A DNA stretch of 64,000 nt from contig NZ_JADLQO010000002.1 of the NCBI RefSeq assembly GCF_015477775.1, forward strand, positions 124,001-188,000, in the 5' to 3' direction. Under the pieces are notes generated by a model that did no database searches, was not told the origin of the DNA, and saw only the letters and a program-made list of their open reading frames with translations. Positions 7,425-17,056 of the stretch are shown one piece after another (positions within the stretch are counted from its first letter, which is position 1; each line of letters begins with the position of its first letter). The translations under genes and the position numbers were made by a program. This DNA is from Nocardia abscessus (lineage in GTDB: Bacteria > Actinomycetota > Actinomycetes > Mycobacteriales > Mycobacteriaceae).

Positions 7425-9635
7425 TCACAACCGCGCGGGCTGGAGCCAGTCCTCGCGTCCCGCGACCGCCGGGGCGGCGGACTGCTCTTCGATGCCGAAC
7501 CGCCGGTGCAGTGCGCGCAGCGGCCCGGGGGCGTACCAGTTCCAATGGCCGAGCAGTTCCATCGCCGCGGGCAGCAGGAAGCCGCGCACCAGGGTGGCGT
7601 CCACCAGCACGGCGAGCGGCAGCCCGATCCCGAACGCCTTCATGAAGGTGATGTCGGAGGCGAGGAAGCCGAGGAAGACCAGCGAGATCAGCACCGCCGC
7701 CGCGGTGACGATCCGGCCGATCCGTTCCAGCCCGGAGGTGACGGCCAGCGCGTTGGACCTGGTGCGCTGGTACTCCTCCCGGATCCGTGCCAGCAGGAAC
7801 ACCTGGTAGTCCATGGCGAGGCCGAAAGCAACGCCGAACAGCATGACCGGAACCGTCGGCGGCAGGTCGCCGGTGACGGTGAAGCCGAGCAGGCCGGACA
7901 GGTGCCCGTCCTGGAAGATCCAGACCAGCGCGCCGAAGGTCGCGGTGAGGCTCAGGAAGCTGAGCACGACCGCCAGCAACGGCAGCACGACGCTTCCGGT
8001 GAGCAGGAACAGGACCACGAGCATGATCAGCACGACGAAGGCCAGCGCGTACGGCAGCGCATCGACCACCGCGCCGATCGCGTCCGCGTTGGCCGCGGCC
8101 ACGCCGCCGACCAGCACCGGTGACGCGGCGGGCGTCGCGCGCACATCCCGCGCGATCCGGTCCAGCACGCCGGGATCGGTGGTGTCCGGGACCACCGCGA
8201 GATAGGCGGCGCTCTCCGCGCGGAAGCGGTCGTTGGCGCTGGTGGGCGCGGCGAGCAGACCACCGTGGCTGTAACTGCCGGTGGCGGTGTCGACCCGGCC
8301 GACGTTCTCGATCTCCGACAGCTCCCGGGCGTAGGCGTCCAACCCCGCTGCGCTGTAAGCGCTTTCGGGCAGCACCGCGAACAGTCCGTTCTGCTCGGTG
8401 GCGGCGAAGTCCCGCTGGATGGTCTCGGTGACCTGACGGTTGTTCATCGATTCCGGCAGCGAACGTTCGTCGGGGAAGCCCAGTTTCACACCGAGGAACG
8501 GCGTGCCCAGCACGAGCAGCAGGGCGGTGACCGCGAGCCCGATCGGCACCGGCCGCATCATCACGAATCGGGCCAGGCGATGCCAGGCTCCCTCGCCGGG
8601 CGCGGGGCGGGCGGCGCGCAGGAACCACCACAACTGACCGCTGTCGATCTTGGCGCCGAGCAGGAACAGGATCGCGGGCAGCACGGTCAGCGATACGGTC
8701 GCGGCGATTACGGCGACGGCCAGACCGGCGTATCCCATCGACCGTACGGCCAGCAGTGGGAAGAACAGCAGTCCCGAGAGGGCGACGGCGACGGTGACGG
8801 CGGAGAACACGACGGTCCGGCCCGCCGAGCGCATGGTGGCGGCCACCGCGGCCCCCGGTTGCTGCCCGGCGACCAGTTCGTCGCGGTAGCGGCTGATGAT
8901 CAGCAGGCTGTAGTCGATCGCCAGGCCGAGCCCGAGCAAGGTCGCGACGTTGGTCGCGGTCGCGGCGAGATCGGTGACGCTCGCGATCAGCCACAGCGCA
9001 CCCATCGTGATCATCACCGTGATCATCGCGACGACCAGCGGCAGGCTGGCCGCGACCAGGCCGCCGAACACCAGCAGCAGGGCGATCAGCGTGATCGGGA
9101 AAGCGATGGATTCGCCGAGCACGACGTCTTTTTCGCTCTGCTGCACCGTCTCGTGCAGCAGCATCGCGTAGCCGCCCACCCGCACCTCGAGCGGACCGTG
9201 GATGCCGCCGAACCGGTCGGCGAGATCACCCACCCGTTCGTCGACCTCGGCCTCCTCGCCGAGGATGCTGGCCACGATCAGTCCCTTGGTGCCGTCGGTG
9301 CTGCGCAGCGCGGGCGATTTGTCGGTCCAGTACGAGGTGACGCCCGCGACGCCGGACACCGACTTCAGCTCGGTGACCAGGTTCGTCGCCGCGGTGGCCG
9401 CCGCGTCGTCGTCCACCGACCGGCGAGTCTGCACCAGCAGCACGAAGTTCGGGGTGGCCTGGCCGAAGGTGTCCCGCAGCACGGCGGTCGCCCGGCTCGA
9501 TTCGCTGTCGGGGTCGATGTACCCGCCGCCCTGCACTTTGTCGAACAGCGTCGCGCTCAGCGTGCCCATCGCCAGTGCGAGGACCACGAACACGGCCAGG
9601 ATCCATCGGCTGCGCCGCCTGGTCAGTTCGAACAC
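7425..9635 (-). CDS. MMPL/RND family transporter
   Basis: A 736-residue member of the MMPL branch of the RND superfamily, proton-driven exporters of lipids and hydrophobic compounds. It shows the duplicated layout: TM1 (WILAVFVVLALAMGTLSATL), a large extracytoplasmic loop, five helices including AIDYSLLIISRYRDEL, a short cytoplasmic link, a second loop, and five final helices including AFGLAMDYQVFLLARIREEY. The Asp-Tyr pairs in both central helices are the usual proton-relay signature. The start is GTG at 9635, preceded by AGGGG. It stands alone, so its cargo cannot be inferred from neighbours. Confidence 0.93.
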   Translation of the reverse strand: MFELTRRRSRWILAVFVVLALAMGTLSATLFDKVQGGGYIDPDSESSRATAVLRDTFGQATPNFVLLVQTRRSVDDDAAATAATNLVTELKSVSGVAGVTSYWTDKSPALRSTDGTKGLIVASILGEEAEVDERVGDLADRFGGIHGPLEVRVGGYAMLLHETVQQSEKDVVLGESIAFPITLIALLLVFGGLVAASLPLVVAMITVMITMGALWLIASVTDLAATATNVATLLGLGLAIDYSLLIISRYRDELVAGQQPGAAVAATMRSAGRTVVFSAVTVAVALSGLLFFPLLAVRSMGYAGLAVAVIAATVSLTVLPAILFLLGAKIDSGQLWWFLRAARPAPGEGAWHRLARFVMMRPVPIGLAVTALLLVLGTPFLGVKLGFPDERSLPESMNNRQVTETIQRDFAATEQNGLFAVLPESAYSAAGLDAYARELSEIENVGRVDTATGSYSHGGLLAAPTSANDRFRAESAAYLAVVPDTTDPGVLDRIARDVRATPAASPVLVGGVAAANADAIGAVVDALPYALAFVVLIMLVVLFLLTGSVVLPLLAVVLSFLSLTATFGALVWIFQDGHLSGLLGFTVTGDLPPTVPVMLFGVAFGLAMDYQVFLLARIREEYQRTRSNALAVTSGLERIGRIVTAAAVLISLVFLGFLASDITFMKAFGIGLPLAVLVDATLVRGFLLPAAMELLGHWNWYAPGPLRALHRRFGIEEQSAAPAVAGREDWLQPARL

Positions 9636-10095
9636 TGCGTCTACCCCTAACTCGTTCCGGTCGCGCCGCTTTCGTCCGGCTCCGGTGGACTCCGGTCGGC
9701 ACCGTGCCCGGCGCGCCGTTCTCGGCACGCCGGTACGCCGACACCTGACACTCGGCACCGGGGCCGGATGCGCGCGCCGGCGCCCCGGCATCCTAGCAAC
9801 GTGCGAGAAACTCCGGTGAGCGCGAACACATTCCGTCCACCGCACCGAGTCGCGGCCCCGGGCTGCCGTGCTGGGCATCACCCGGTTCTCGGCGACTCGA
9901 TGCCCCGCGCGCGCTCACCCGCGGCAAAGATCACCGCGATGGTATTCGTGAAGATTTCATGTCGGCCGGAGCAAGGCCGCCGGGTGGATGCCCCGCCGGA
10001 CATGTCGACGCGGCGCGTGCGTTCCTTCGCGCGGGCAAATGAGAGGCTCGAACCATGTACGGAATCGCACTGCCCCGGATCCGGACGGCCCTGGC
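9636..10095. other. Divergent intergenic region, no gene seen
   Basis: About 460 bases between the MMPL transporter (minus) and lycopene cyclase (plus). Open frames exist in most phases because of the GC content, but none has a good start or a recognisable product. It should hold promoters for both flanking genes; I cannot place them. Confidence 0.4.
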
Positions 10096-11208
10096 GTGAA
10101 GCCGGACCTCGTCGTCTGCGGTCTCGGCCCGGCCGGTCGCGCCCTCGCGCACCGCGCGGGGGTGCACGGACTCACGGTGACCGTGGTGGACCCGGCGCCG
10201 GAGCGCAGGTGGACGGCCACCTACGCGGCGTGGGCTGACGAGCTGCCCGATTGGCTGCCGCCGGAGGTCGTGGCGGCGACGGTACCCCGGCCGACGGCCT
10301 GGGGAACGCACGCTCACCGGGTGGACCGTCCCTATGTCGTGCTCGACAATGTGCGCCTGCAGCGCGCCCTGCGGTTTCCCGACGCGCAGGTCGTCTCGGA
10401 TCGCGCGGTCGACATCAGTCCTGAGCGCGTGCGGCTGGCGTCCGGCGCGACCATCACCGGCGGTCGAGTGGTCGACGCGCGCGGACTCACCCGCTCCCCG
10501 GCACGGGCCGAGCAGACCGCCTACGGCGTGATCGTGGACGCGAGCCGCTGCGCGGGCCTGGACCCGCTGTTCATGGACTGGCGTTCCGACAACGGCGCTC
10601 CCTCCGGCGCGCCGCCCTCGTTCCTCTACGCCGTCCCGCTCGATGACGAGCGGATGCTGCTCGAGGAGACCTGCCTGGCCGGACGCCCCGCCCTGGCAGG
10701 GGCACAACTGCGGACTCGCTTGCGGCACCGGCTCCGCGCCAGGGGCATCGAGCTCACCGGAGCCGAGCCCGTCGAGCACGTCCGGTTTCCCGTGCAGGGC
10801 GGCCGTCCGGGGCCGCGCCGGTTCGGCGCGGCGGGCGGGTTCCTGCACCCGGCCACCGGGTACAGCGTCGGCGCGGCGCTGGCCTCGGCCGACGCGGTGG
10901 CGGCGGGGCAGGACGTGTGGCCCGCCGGGGCGCGCGTCGTCCACCACTTGCGCAGCGCCGGGCTGCGGGCGCTGCTGGCCCTGCCGCCCGAGGACATCCC
11001 GCTGTTCTTCGACACGTTCTTCACCCTGCCCCCGGCGGCGCAGCGGGCGTATCTGTCCGGCCGCGCCGACCTCGGCGGAACCGTCGCGGCGATGAGATCA
11101 CTCTTCGAGGCCCTGCCCGGGCGGCTGCGTCGGCGCGTCGCGGCCGCGACACTCGGGATCCCGGTTCGCTCGCGAGGTCGGTGGGGTTCGGCCATGATGG
11201 GACCATGA
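10096..11208 (+). CDS. crtY: Lycopene cyclase (CrtY/CrtL family)
   Basis: A 370-residue flavoprotein-like lycopene cyclase, which closes the ends of lycopene to beta-rings in carotenoid synthesis. The N-terminus has the Rossmann motif LVVCGLGPAGRALAHRA, followed by the PERRWTATYAAWADELPDWL region typical of CrtY. The segments FLYAVPLDDERMLLEETCLA and FGAAGGFLHPATGYSVGAAL are strong family markers. The GTG at 10096 places the Rossmann motif at residue ~5, as in the family; its ribosome site is weak. No other carotenoid gene lies in the window. Its stop overlaps the ku start (ATGA). Confidence 0.88.
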   Translation: MKPDLVVCGLGPAGRALAHRAGVHGLTVTVVDPAPERRWTATYAAWADELPDWLPPEVVAATVPRPTAWGTHAHRVDRPYVVLDNVRLQRALRFPDAQVVSDRAVDISPERVRLASGATITGGRVVDARGLTRSPARAEQTAYGVIVDASRCAGLDPLFMDWRSDNGAPSGAPPSFLYAVPLDDERMLLEETCLAGRPALAGAQLRTRLRHRLRARGIELTGAEPVEHVRFPVQGGRPGPRRFGAAGGFLHPATGYSVGAALASADAVAAGQDVWPAGARVVHHLRSAGLRALLALPPEDIPLFFDTFFTLPPAAQRAYLSGRADLGGTVAAMRSLFEALPGRLRRRVAAATLGIPVRSRGRWGSAMMGP

Positions 11209-12227
11209 GATCGATCTGGAAGGGCTCGATCGCATTCGGGCTGGTGAACGTCCCGGTGAAGGTGTACACCGCCACCGAGGACCACGACATCCGGTTCCAT
11301 CAGGTGCACGCCAAGGATGGAGGCCGGATCAAATACGAGCGTGTCTGCACCGTGTGCGGTCAATCCGTCCAGTACACCGACATCGACAAGGCCTACGAGT
11401 CCCCCGACGGGGACAAGGTCGTGCTCAGCGACGAGGACTTCGCGAAACTACCCGTGGCCGAGAAGCACGAGATCCCGGTTCTGCAGTTCGTGCCGTCCGA
11501 TCAGATCGACCCCGTCCTGTACGAGAAGAGCTACTACCTGGAACCGGATTCCAGCACGCCCAAGGCCTACGTCCTGCTGGCGCGGACGCTGGAGGAGATC
11601 GAACGCACCGCCCTGGTGTATTTCACGCTGCGCCAGAAAACCAGGCTGGCGGCGCTGCGCGTGCGCGAGGGCATTCTGGTGCTGCAGACGCTGCTGTGGC
11701 CGGACGAGGTCCGTTCCGTCGAATTCGAATCCCTGGACGGTATCGCCGAACCCCGGTCGCAGGAGATCAAGATGGCGGAGACGCTCGTCGAGGCCATGTC
11801 AGACGACTTCGATCCGGACCAGTTCACCGACGAGTATCAGATCGAACTCAAACGTCTGCTCGACGAGGCGATCGCCAGCGGCACCGGCAAGGTGCCCGAG
11901 CAGCCGGAGCCCGTGCCGAGCGGGATGGACGCCGAGGTGGTCGACCTGGTCGCCGCGCTGCAACGCAGCCTGGAGGCCAGCGGACGCCGGACAGCGGGCG
12001 GGGACGGCGCCGCGGCCGAGCCGAAGAAGACGGCGAAGAAGGCTCCGGCCAAGAGCACCGCGAGCAAGGGCGGCGCCGCGAAGACCACGGCGTCGAAGAG
12101 CGGTGCGGCGAAGAGCGCTTCCAAGAGCGCGGCGAAGACCACCGCGTCGAAGAGCGCCGCCAAGAGCGCGGCGAAGAAGGCGCCTGCGAAAGCGGCCAAG
12201 AAGACCGCGGCCCGCAAGGGCGCCTGA
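11205..12227 (+). CDS. ku: Non-homologous end joining protein Ku
   Basis: A 340-residue bacterial Ku, which binds DNA double-strand breaks as a homodimer ring and recruits LigD. The start RSIWKGSIAFGLVNVPVKVY is diagnostic, followed by HQVHAKDGGRIKYERVC and YYLEPDS. The core ends near residue 270. After that comes a long Lys/Ala/Ser low-complexity tail with repeats of AAKTTASKS, of the kind that aids DNA binding in other actinobacterial Ku proteins. The ATG at 11205 overlaps the crtY stop by 4 bases, suggesting coupled translation with a carotenoid gene. No ligD is in the window. Confidence 0.97.
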   Translation: MRSIWKGSIAFGLVNVPVKVYTATEDHDIRFHQVHAKDGGRIKYERVCTVCGQSVQYTDIDKAYESPDGDKVVLSDEDFAKLPVAEKHEIPVLQFVPSDQIDPVLYEKSYYLEPDSSTPKAYVLLARTLEEIERTALVYFTLRQKTRLAALRVREGILVLQTLLWPDEVRSVEFESLDGIAEPRSQEIKMAETLVEAMSDDFDPDQFTDEYQIELKRLLDEAIASGTGKVPEQPEPVPSGMDAEVVDLVAALQRSLEASGRRTAGGDGAAAEPKKTAKKAPAKSTASKGGAAKTTASKSGAAKSASKSAAKTTASKSAAKSAAKKAPAKAAKKTAARKGA

Positions 12228-12263
12228 GTCCCTGCCGGACACGACCGGGTGTTCGAGGGCGGG

Positions 12264-12875
12264 TCAGCCGTGCGCGGCGCGTTCCCTGCCCGTCTCGAAG
12301 AACTCCAGCAGCGCCGCGACGGTGTTCACCGCGTCGCGTGGCCGCAGCGCGCCGAACGGCGCATTCCAGAACTCGCCGCTGCGCGGGGTCCACGGCCCCA
12401 CATACGCGTACGGGCCGGGATGCGTGTCGTCTCCGGGCGAGACCCCGTAGTTCACCTCGTCGACCGTACCTGCCAGGTCGAAATGCTCCGGCCACAGCAC
12501 GGGCGTCAGGTCGGGTGCCAGACAGCGCAATGCCCTGTCCCCCATCGCGAACCATCGCTCGATGAGTCCGGCGGCTGCGGGGTCCACCTCGATCGCCGCA
12601 TCGAGGTGGACCCCGGTCGTGTCCGCGTACGCCCCTTCCGGCGGCCCCGGCTCGAAACCGGCGGCACGGGCGACTTCCCGATAGGTGCCCTCCAGCCGAG
12701 CGCGGCCCTCCGGCCACACCAATTCCTCCCCGACCACCGACACCGGCCACCGCACACCCCCGAAACCCCCACGCACGGCGCGTAGCCGGATGGTGCCGAA
12801 CTCTCGGTATTGCGGTCCAGCGATCAACAATTCCGCGACCGCGTGCAATCCCACCCGCGATTGCCGGTACGTCAC
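12264..12875 (-). CDS. Conserved hypothetical protein
   Basis: A 203-residue soluble protein with no signal peptide. It contains recognisable but unassigned segments: REFGTIRLRAVRGGFGGV, VLWPEHFDLAGTVDEVNYGV and PYAYVGPWTPRSGEFWNAPF, the last rich in aromatic residues. The GTG at 12875 has GGAG 8 bases upstream; the longer frame starting at 12968 has a basic N-terminus and no ribosome site. It is convergent with ku (36 bases apart) and upstream of the NDH-2-like gene on the same strand, 192 bases away. I do not recognise its function. Confidence 0.7.
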   Translation of the reverse strand: MTYRQSRVGLHAVAELLIAGPQYREFGTIRLRAVRGGFGGVRWPVSVVGEELVWPEGRARLEGTYREVARAAGFEPGPPEGAYADTTGVHLDAAIEVDPAAAGLIERWFAMGDRALRCLAPDLTPVLWPEHFDLAGTVDEVNYGVSPGDDTHPGPYAYVGPWTPRSGEFWNAPFGALRPRDAVNTVAALLEFFETGRERAAHG

Positions 12876-13067
12876 CTCGTCCACTCCCGCATCATCTCCG
12901 TTGCCGTCGGCCTCGCGCACGCGTTTCGCCGGAGACGCCGCGGTTCGGCGGTGTCGGCGACGGCGCATGCCGACGGTGCTGGAAACAGTCGGCGCGCGCG
13001 GGCGCGTGGCATGCGAGTTCCGCGGAGATCGTTCGGGGAGGAGTACTTCGGCCGTCCGAACGCGGAC

Positions 13068-14396
13068 TCAGTCCGGGGCGGGAATTCCCTCGCTGGTGCC
13101 GAAGCTCGCTTCCTCGTGGCTGACGAGGCCGAGCAGGGCCAGCGGCCGGGGTGTGACCGCGATGGTCAGGTAGGAGACCGTTATCGCCCAGCGGTTGACC
13201 GCTCGCGGCACAGCGAAGGTGTGGTAGGCGCGGGTCACCGCCTTGGCGGGCAGGCCGGACAGGCGGATGCCCATCGGGTTCGCGACCGCGAAGCCGGGTC
13301 CGAGGTCGACCACCAGACCCAGGTCGCGGTGCTTGTACCGGGTTGCCGTGCCGATACCGAGGCTGGCGGCGACGTTCCTGGCCAGCGTCTTGCCCTGCCG
13401 GGACGCGTGCTGAGCCGTGGGCGGGGTGATCCGGCCCGGTTCGGTGAGATCCGGCACGGCTGCCGCGTCACCGCCGGCGAAGACGTCCGGGTGACCGGGT
13501 ACGCCCAGCTTCGCGTCCACGATCAGACGGCCCTTTTCCAGCGGCAGGCCGAGCGTGCCCAGGACTGGCGCTCCGGTCACCCCGGTCACCCAGGCGACCG
13601 TGTGGGTCGGGACGACCGTACCGTCGGTCAGTTCGACCTGGTTGTCGGTCAGTTTCGTGAGCGAGGTCTCCAGCCGGATCTCGATGCCGCGCTGCCGCAG
13701 GACCTTCAGCACTTTGTCGCTGAGCCGCTCGCCGACCTCGGGCATCACCCGGGGAGCCGTGTCGAGCAGCAGGAAACGCACCTCGGCGGGGTCGAACCCG
13801 CGGCGGGCGGCGTAGGCGTCGGCGAGGGCGCGCAACTGCGCGACGAGTTCGGTACCGGCGTAGGACGCGCCGACAACGACCACGGTGCGGCGAGCTTGCC
13901 GCACCTCGGGGTCCTCTTCGTCGTCGGCGAGTTCGAGCTGACGCAGCAACTGCTCGCGCAGGTACAGCGCCTCGGCGACGGTCTTGAGCCCTCGCGCGTG
14001 CTCCGCCAGGCCCGGTATGTCGAACAGCCGGGTGACCGACCCCGGCGTGAGCACCAGCCGATCCCACGACAACTGCCGCGGCGGCTGGTGCTCACCGGCC
14101 ACCGTGACGGTTTTGTTCCGCAGGTCGACCGATCGGACGGTCGCGACCACCAGCCGTACCCGCGGCAGCGAATCGGCCAGCGAGATCGCGACGAACCGAG
14201 GGTCGATCAGACCACCCGCGACATCCGGCAGCAGCGGCGTATAGAGCATGTAGTCGTTGGGGGTGACGAGCACGACCTCGACGTCCCGGTCCGCCCGTGC
14301 CACGATGCGGCAGAGCTTCTGGGCGCAGGTGAACCCGGCGAACCCGCTACCGACGATGACGACCCGCTGCGGGCCCGCGGTGTTCTCATCCGGCAC
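13068..14396 (-). CDS. NDH-2-like FAD-dependent pyridine nucleotide oxidoreductase
   Basis: A 442-residue two-dinucleotide-binding flavoprotein. FAD site: RVVIVGSGFAGFTCAQKL. NAD(P) site: VVVVGASYAGTELVAQLRAL. A second FAD segment is HPDVFAGGDAAAVPDL. The family of type II NADH:quinone oxidoreductases transfers electrons from NADH to quinone without proton pumping. The C-terminal segment VNRWAITVSYLTIAVTPRPL could be a membrane-associating helix. The GTG at 14396 has AAGGAGG just upstream. It is divergent from the NmrA-like gene at 14588. It could also be a ferredoxin-type or thiol-type reductase, but no CxxC redox pair is present. Confidence 0.85.
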   Translation of the reverse strand: MPDENTAGPQRVVIVGSGFAGFTCAQKLCRIVARADRDVEVVLVTPNDYMLYTPLLPDVAGGLIDPRFVAISLADSLPRVRLVVATVRSVDLRNKTVTVAGEHQPPRQLSWDRLVLTPGSVTRLFDIPGLAEHARGLKTVAEALYLREQLLRQLELADDEEDPEVRQARRTVVVVGASYAGTELVAQLRALADAYAARRGFDPAEVRFLLLDTAPRVMPEVGERLSDKVLKVLRQRGIEIRLETSLTKLTDNQVELTDGTVVPTHTVAWVTGVTGAPVLGTLGLPLEKGRLIVDAKLGVPGHPDVFAGGDAAAVPDLTEPGRITPPTAQHASRQGKTLARNVAASLGIGTATRYKHRDLGLVVDLGPGFAVANPMGIRLSGLPAKAVTRAYHTFAVPRAVNRWAITVSYLTIAVTPRPLALLGLVSHEEASFGTSEGIPAPD

Positions 14397-14522
14397 GGAG
14401 GCCTCCTTCACGTCGACTCCCCGACGCGATTCCCGCCCCGGCGGGTTCGAAACCGCGAAATGGGCCGTCCTGGGCCGGGACCCGGCCGATCGGTGGGTGC
14501 TCGCAATTCGCTCCCGTCGCAT

Positions 14523-14556
14523 GGCGAACTTGATTTACTGGTCACCGAGGTTCGCC
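14523..14556. repeat. Inverted repeat in the divergent region before the NmrA-like gene
   Basis: Arms GGCGAAC (14523-14529) and GTTCGCC (14550-14556) pair perfectly across a 20-base spacer. It lies 32 bases before the ATG at 14588. A regulator binding site is possible; no regulator gene is adjacent. Confidence 0.3.
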
Positions 14557-14587
14557 CTGTACGACGCACTGCGCGAAAGGGGAGACC

Positions 14588-15328
14588 ATGAAGCTCACAG
14601 TCATCGGCGGTACCGGACGGATCGGCTCGCAGGTGGTCCAGAAGCTCACCGCGGCCGGGCACTCGGCCGTCCCGGCGGCGCCGTCCACCGGTGTCGATCT
14701 CATCACGGGCACGGGTCTCGACCATGCGCTCGAAGGCGCGGACGTGGTGATCGACCTGGCGAACTCGCCGACCTTCGACGAGGCGTCGCTCGAGTTCTTC
14801 CGCACCTCCATGCGAAACCTGCTCGCCGCAGGTGAGGCTGCCGGTGTGCGGCACCAGGTCGTCCTTTCGATCGTGGGCGTGGACCAGGTGCCCCAGCTGG
14901 ACTACTACCGGGCCAAGACCCTCCAGGAAGACCTGCTCCGGCAGGGCCCGACGCCGTACTCCATCGTGCGCGCCACCCAGTTCTTCGAGTTCATGGACGC
15001 GGTCCTGTCCTGGACCGCCGACGGCGACACCGTGCGCCTGCCCGCCACCCGGCTCCAGCCGATGGCCGCCGCGGACGTGGTCGACGCGGTGGTCGAGGTC
15101 TCCACCGGCACACCGCTGGGCGGGATCCGCAACGTCGCGGGCCCGGACGTCTTCGCGCTGGACGAGCTCGGCAGGATCACCCTGGCCGCGCGGCAAGACA
15201 GCCGGACCGTGGTCACCGACGACACCGCGGGCATGTTCGCGGCGGTCACCGGCGATGTGCTGATCGCGGGTCCGGACGCCCACCTGGCGTCCACGCACTA
15301 CCGGGACTGGCTGCGGAAAGCCCGCTGA
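14588..15328 (+). CDS. NmrA-like NAD(P)-binding protein
   Basis: A 246-residue atypical SDR. It starts with the Rossmann motif LTVIGGTGRIGSQVVQKL, then VVIDLANSPTF, and a C-terminal substrate region. The YxxxK pair is present as YYRAK. These proteins are NAD(P)-dependent reductases or redox sensors of unknown substrate. A strong GGGGAG ribosome site lies before the ATG. It is divergent from the NDH-2-like gene. Confidence 0.87.
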   Translation: MKLTVIGGTGRIGSQVVQKLTAAGHSAVPAAPSTGVDLITGTGLDHALEGADVVIDLANSPTFDEASLEFFRTSMRNLLAAGEAAGVRHQVVLSIVGVDQVPQLDYYRAKTLQEDLLRQGPTPYSIVRATQFFEFMDAVLSWTADGDTVRLPATRLQPMAAADVVDAVVEVSTGTPLGGIRNVAGPDVFALDELGRITLAARQDSRTVVTDDTAGMFAAVTGDVLIAGPDAHLASTHYRDWLRKAR

Positions 15329-15424
15329 GCCGGATCGACGAGGATTCGCTAGGACGTCACCGGCTATTCACCACTTCCCCGCCACCGCCGCTTACGATCG
15401 CGTCATCGAGGGGAAGGTGGCGAA

Positions 15425-17047
15425 TTGCCGTATCGCCGCACGAGAGTGCTTGTCGCAGCACTCATCACACTGTGTGCACTGCTGACGGGTTGCGGGGAGG
15501 ATCGCGGGTCGGGCCCGGTCCGCGAGTACGACCCTGACGCGAATGTGCTGAACATCGTGGCGGGCTCCGAGCACGAGGCGGTATTCCGGCAGGTGGTGCA
15601 GCCGTGGTGCCGGGAGCAGAAGCTGACCTGCACGATGACCGAACTCGGGTCGGTGGACCAGGCTCGTCTGCTGGACACGGGCGACGCGCCCTACGACGGA
15701 TTCTGGTTCGCCAGCAGCGTCTTCCAGCAGTTGGGCGATACCGGACACCGCTTACAGCAGGTGCAGCCCATGTTCAGTACGCCCCTGGTGTACGCCGGTC
15801 CTCGCAGCGAGCTGGAGGCCCTGGGATTCACCGGGCGGGACGTCGGCATCGAGGAGATTCTGGCGGCCGCCGAGGCGAAGAAGACGACGGTCTGGACGAC
15901 CAACCCGACCCAGTCCAATTCCGGCGCCACTGTTCTGCTGGCCTTCCTCAACTACTTCGCGGGCAACGGCCCCGGTGTGCCGCTCACCCGCGCGCAGCTC
16001 GATTCCGAGCCGGTGCGCACCGGGATCACCCGCTTCACCCGGGCTTTCGCCAGGACGCCGCCGTCCACCGGCCTGCTCATGGACGAGTGCCTGGCCGCGC
16101 CGCAGCAGTGCAAGACCATGTTCACCTACGAGAATCTGGTGATCGAACGCAACCAGGAACTGGTACGCGCGGGCAAGGAACCACTGCACGCCATCTACCC
16201 CCGAGGCGTACTGGCGATTTCGGATGCCCCGCTGGGTTTCCTGCCGCACGGCGACAATGCGGAGAAACTCGGCAACTTCCGCAAGCTGCAGGACTTCTTG
16301 CTCTCGGCCGACACCCAGCAGCGGCTGGTCCGGCTGGGGCGGCGGCCGATCACCAGTATCGGGCTGTCCCTGCCCGACGCACCGCGTGAAGTCTTCGATC
16401 CCGCCTGGGGAATTCGCACGACGCTCACCGAGCAGCCGATCACGTATCCGGCCGCCCCGGTCATCGACGCCGCTCTGGAGAACTACCAGACCGTCTATCG
16501 CACGCCCACCGACCTGGTGTACTGCATCGACTCCTCCGGCAGCATGGCCGACAACGGCGGCTGGTCCGGGGTGCAGCGAGCCGCGGATCTGCTGTTCGAT
16601 CCGGCGCAGTCCAAGAGATACCTGTTGCAAACCGGTCCGAAGGACCGCACCGCGGTACTGCTGTTCAACGGCACCGCCACCGCCACGCCGTGGACCGGTG
16701 GAAATGCGGCACCGGATCTCCGATCCTTGCGCGACAGCATTCGCGCGCGGAGCCCGGGCGGCAGCACCGGCATCTATCGCTGCCTGAGCAGCGCGGCGAA
16801 GCAGTTCACCGGCCCGGCCGACCCGGATCGCAAACGACTGGTCGTCCTCATGACCGACGGCGCGGACACCGAGGGCGGCAACGGCCTCGATGACATCGCG
16901 CGCACCGGAGTCCCGGTGGTGGTCATCGGATTCGGCTCCGCCGTACAGGAAGACAACCTCCGGACGATCGCCGAGCGCACCGGCGGGTCGTATCTCACCA
17001 CGGACGATATGGTCGCGGCGCTGCGCCAGGCCACCGGCTACCGGTAG
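15425..17047 (+). CDS. Lipoprotein with solute-binding and VWA domains
   Basis: A 540-residue exported lipoprotein. A signal peptide ends in the lipobox LLTGC (Cys23). Residues ~40-330 resemble a type 2 periplasmic solute-binding fold (VLNIVAGSEHEAVFRQVVQP near the start; TTNPTQSNSGATVLLAFLNY in the hinge region). Residues ~362-540 form a von Willebrand factor A domain with a complete MIDAS motif, DSSGS (Asp369, Ser371, Ser373), and a second metal-site segment VVLMTDGADTEGG. The start is TTG at 15425 with GGAAGG upstream. It opens a three-gene operon with an XpaC-like protein and a second solute-binding protein. VWA-SBP fusions of this type occur next to tellurite/toxic-anion resistance genes (TelA, XpaC). 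The ligand is unknown. Confidence 0.85.
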   Translation: MPYRRTRVLVAALITLCALLTGCGEDRGSGPVREYDPDANVLNIVAGSEHEAVFRQVVQPWCREQKLTCTMTELGSVDQARLLDTGDAPYDGFWFASSVFQQLGDTGHRLQQVQPMFSTPLVYAGPRSELEALGFTGRDVGIEEILAAAEAKKTTVWTTNPTQSNSGATVLLAFLNYFAGNGPGVPLTRAQLDSEPVRTGITRFTRAFARTPPSTGLLMDECLAAPQQCKTMFTYENLVIERNQELVRAGKEPLHAIYPRGVLAISDAPLGFLPHGDNAEKLGNFRKLQDFLLSADTQQRLVRLGRRPITSIGLSLPDAPREVFDPAWGIRTTLTEQPITYPAAPVIDAALENYQTVYRTPTDLVYCIDSSGSMADNGGWSGVQRAADLLFDPAQSKRYLLQTGPKDRTAVLLFNGTATATPWTGGNAAPDLRSLRDSIRARSPGGSTGIYRCLSSAAKQFTGPADPDRKRLVVLMTDGADTEGGNGLDDIARTGVPVVVIGFGSAVQEDNLRTIAERTGGSYLTTDDMVAALRQATGYR

Positions 17048-17056
17048 GGGGCACCG

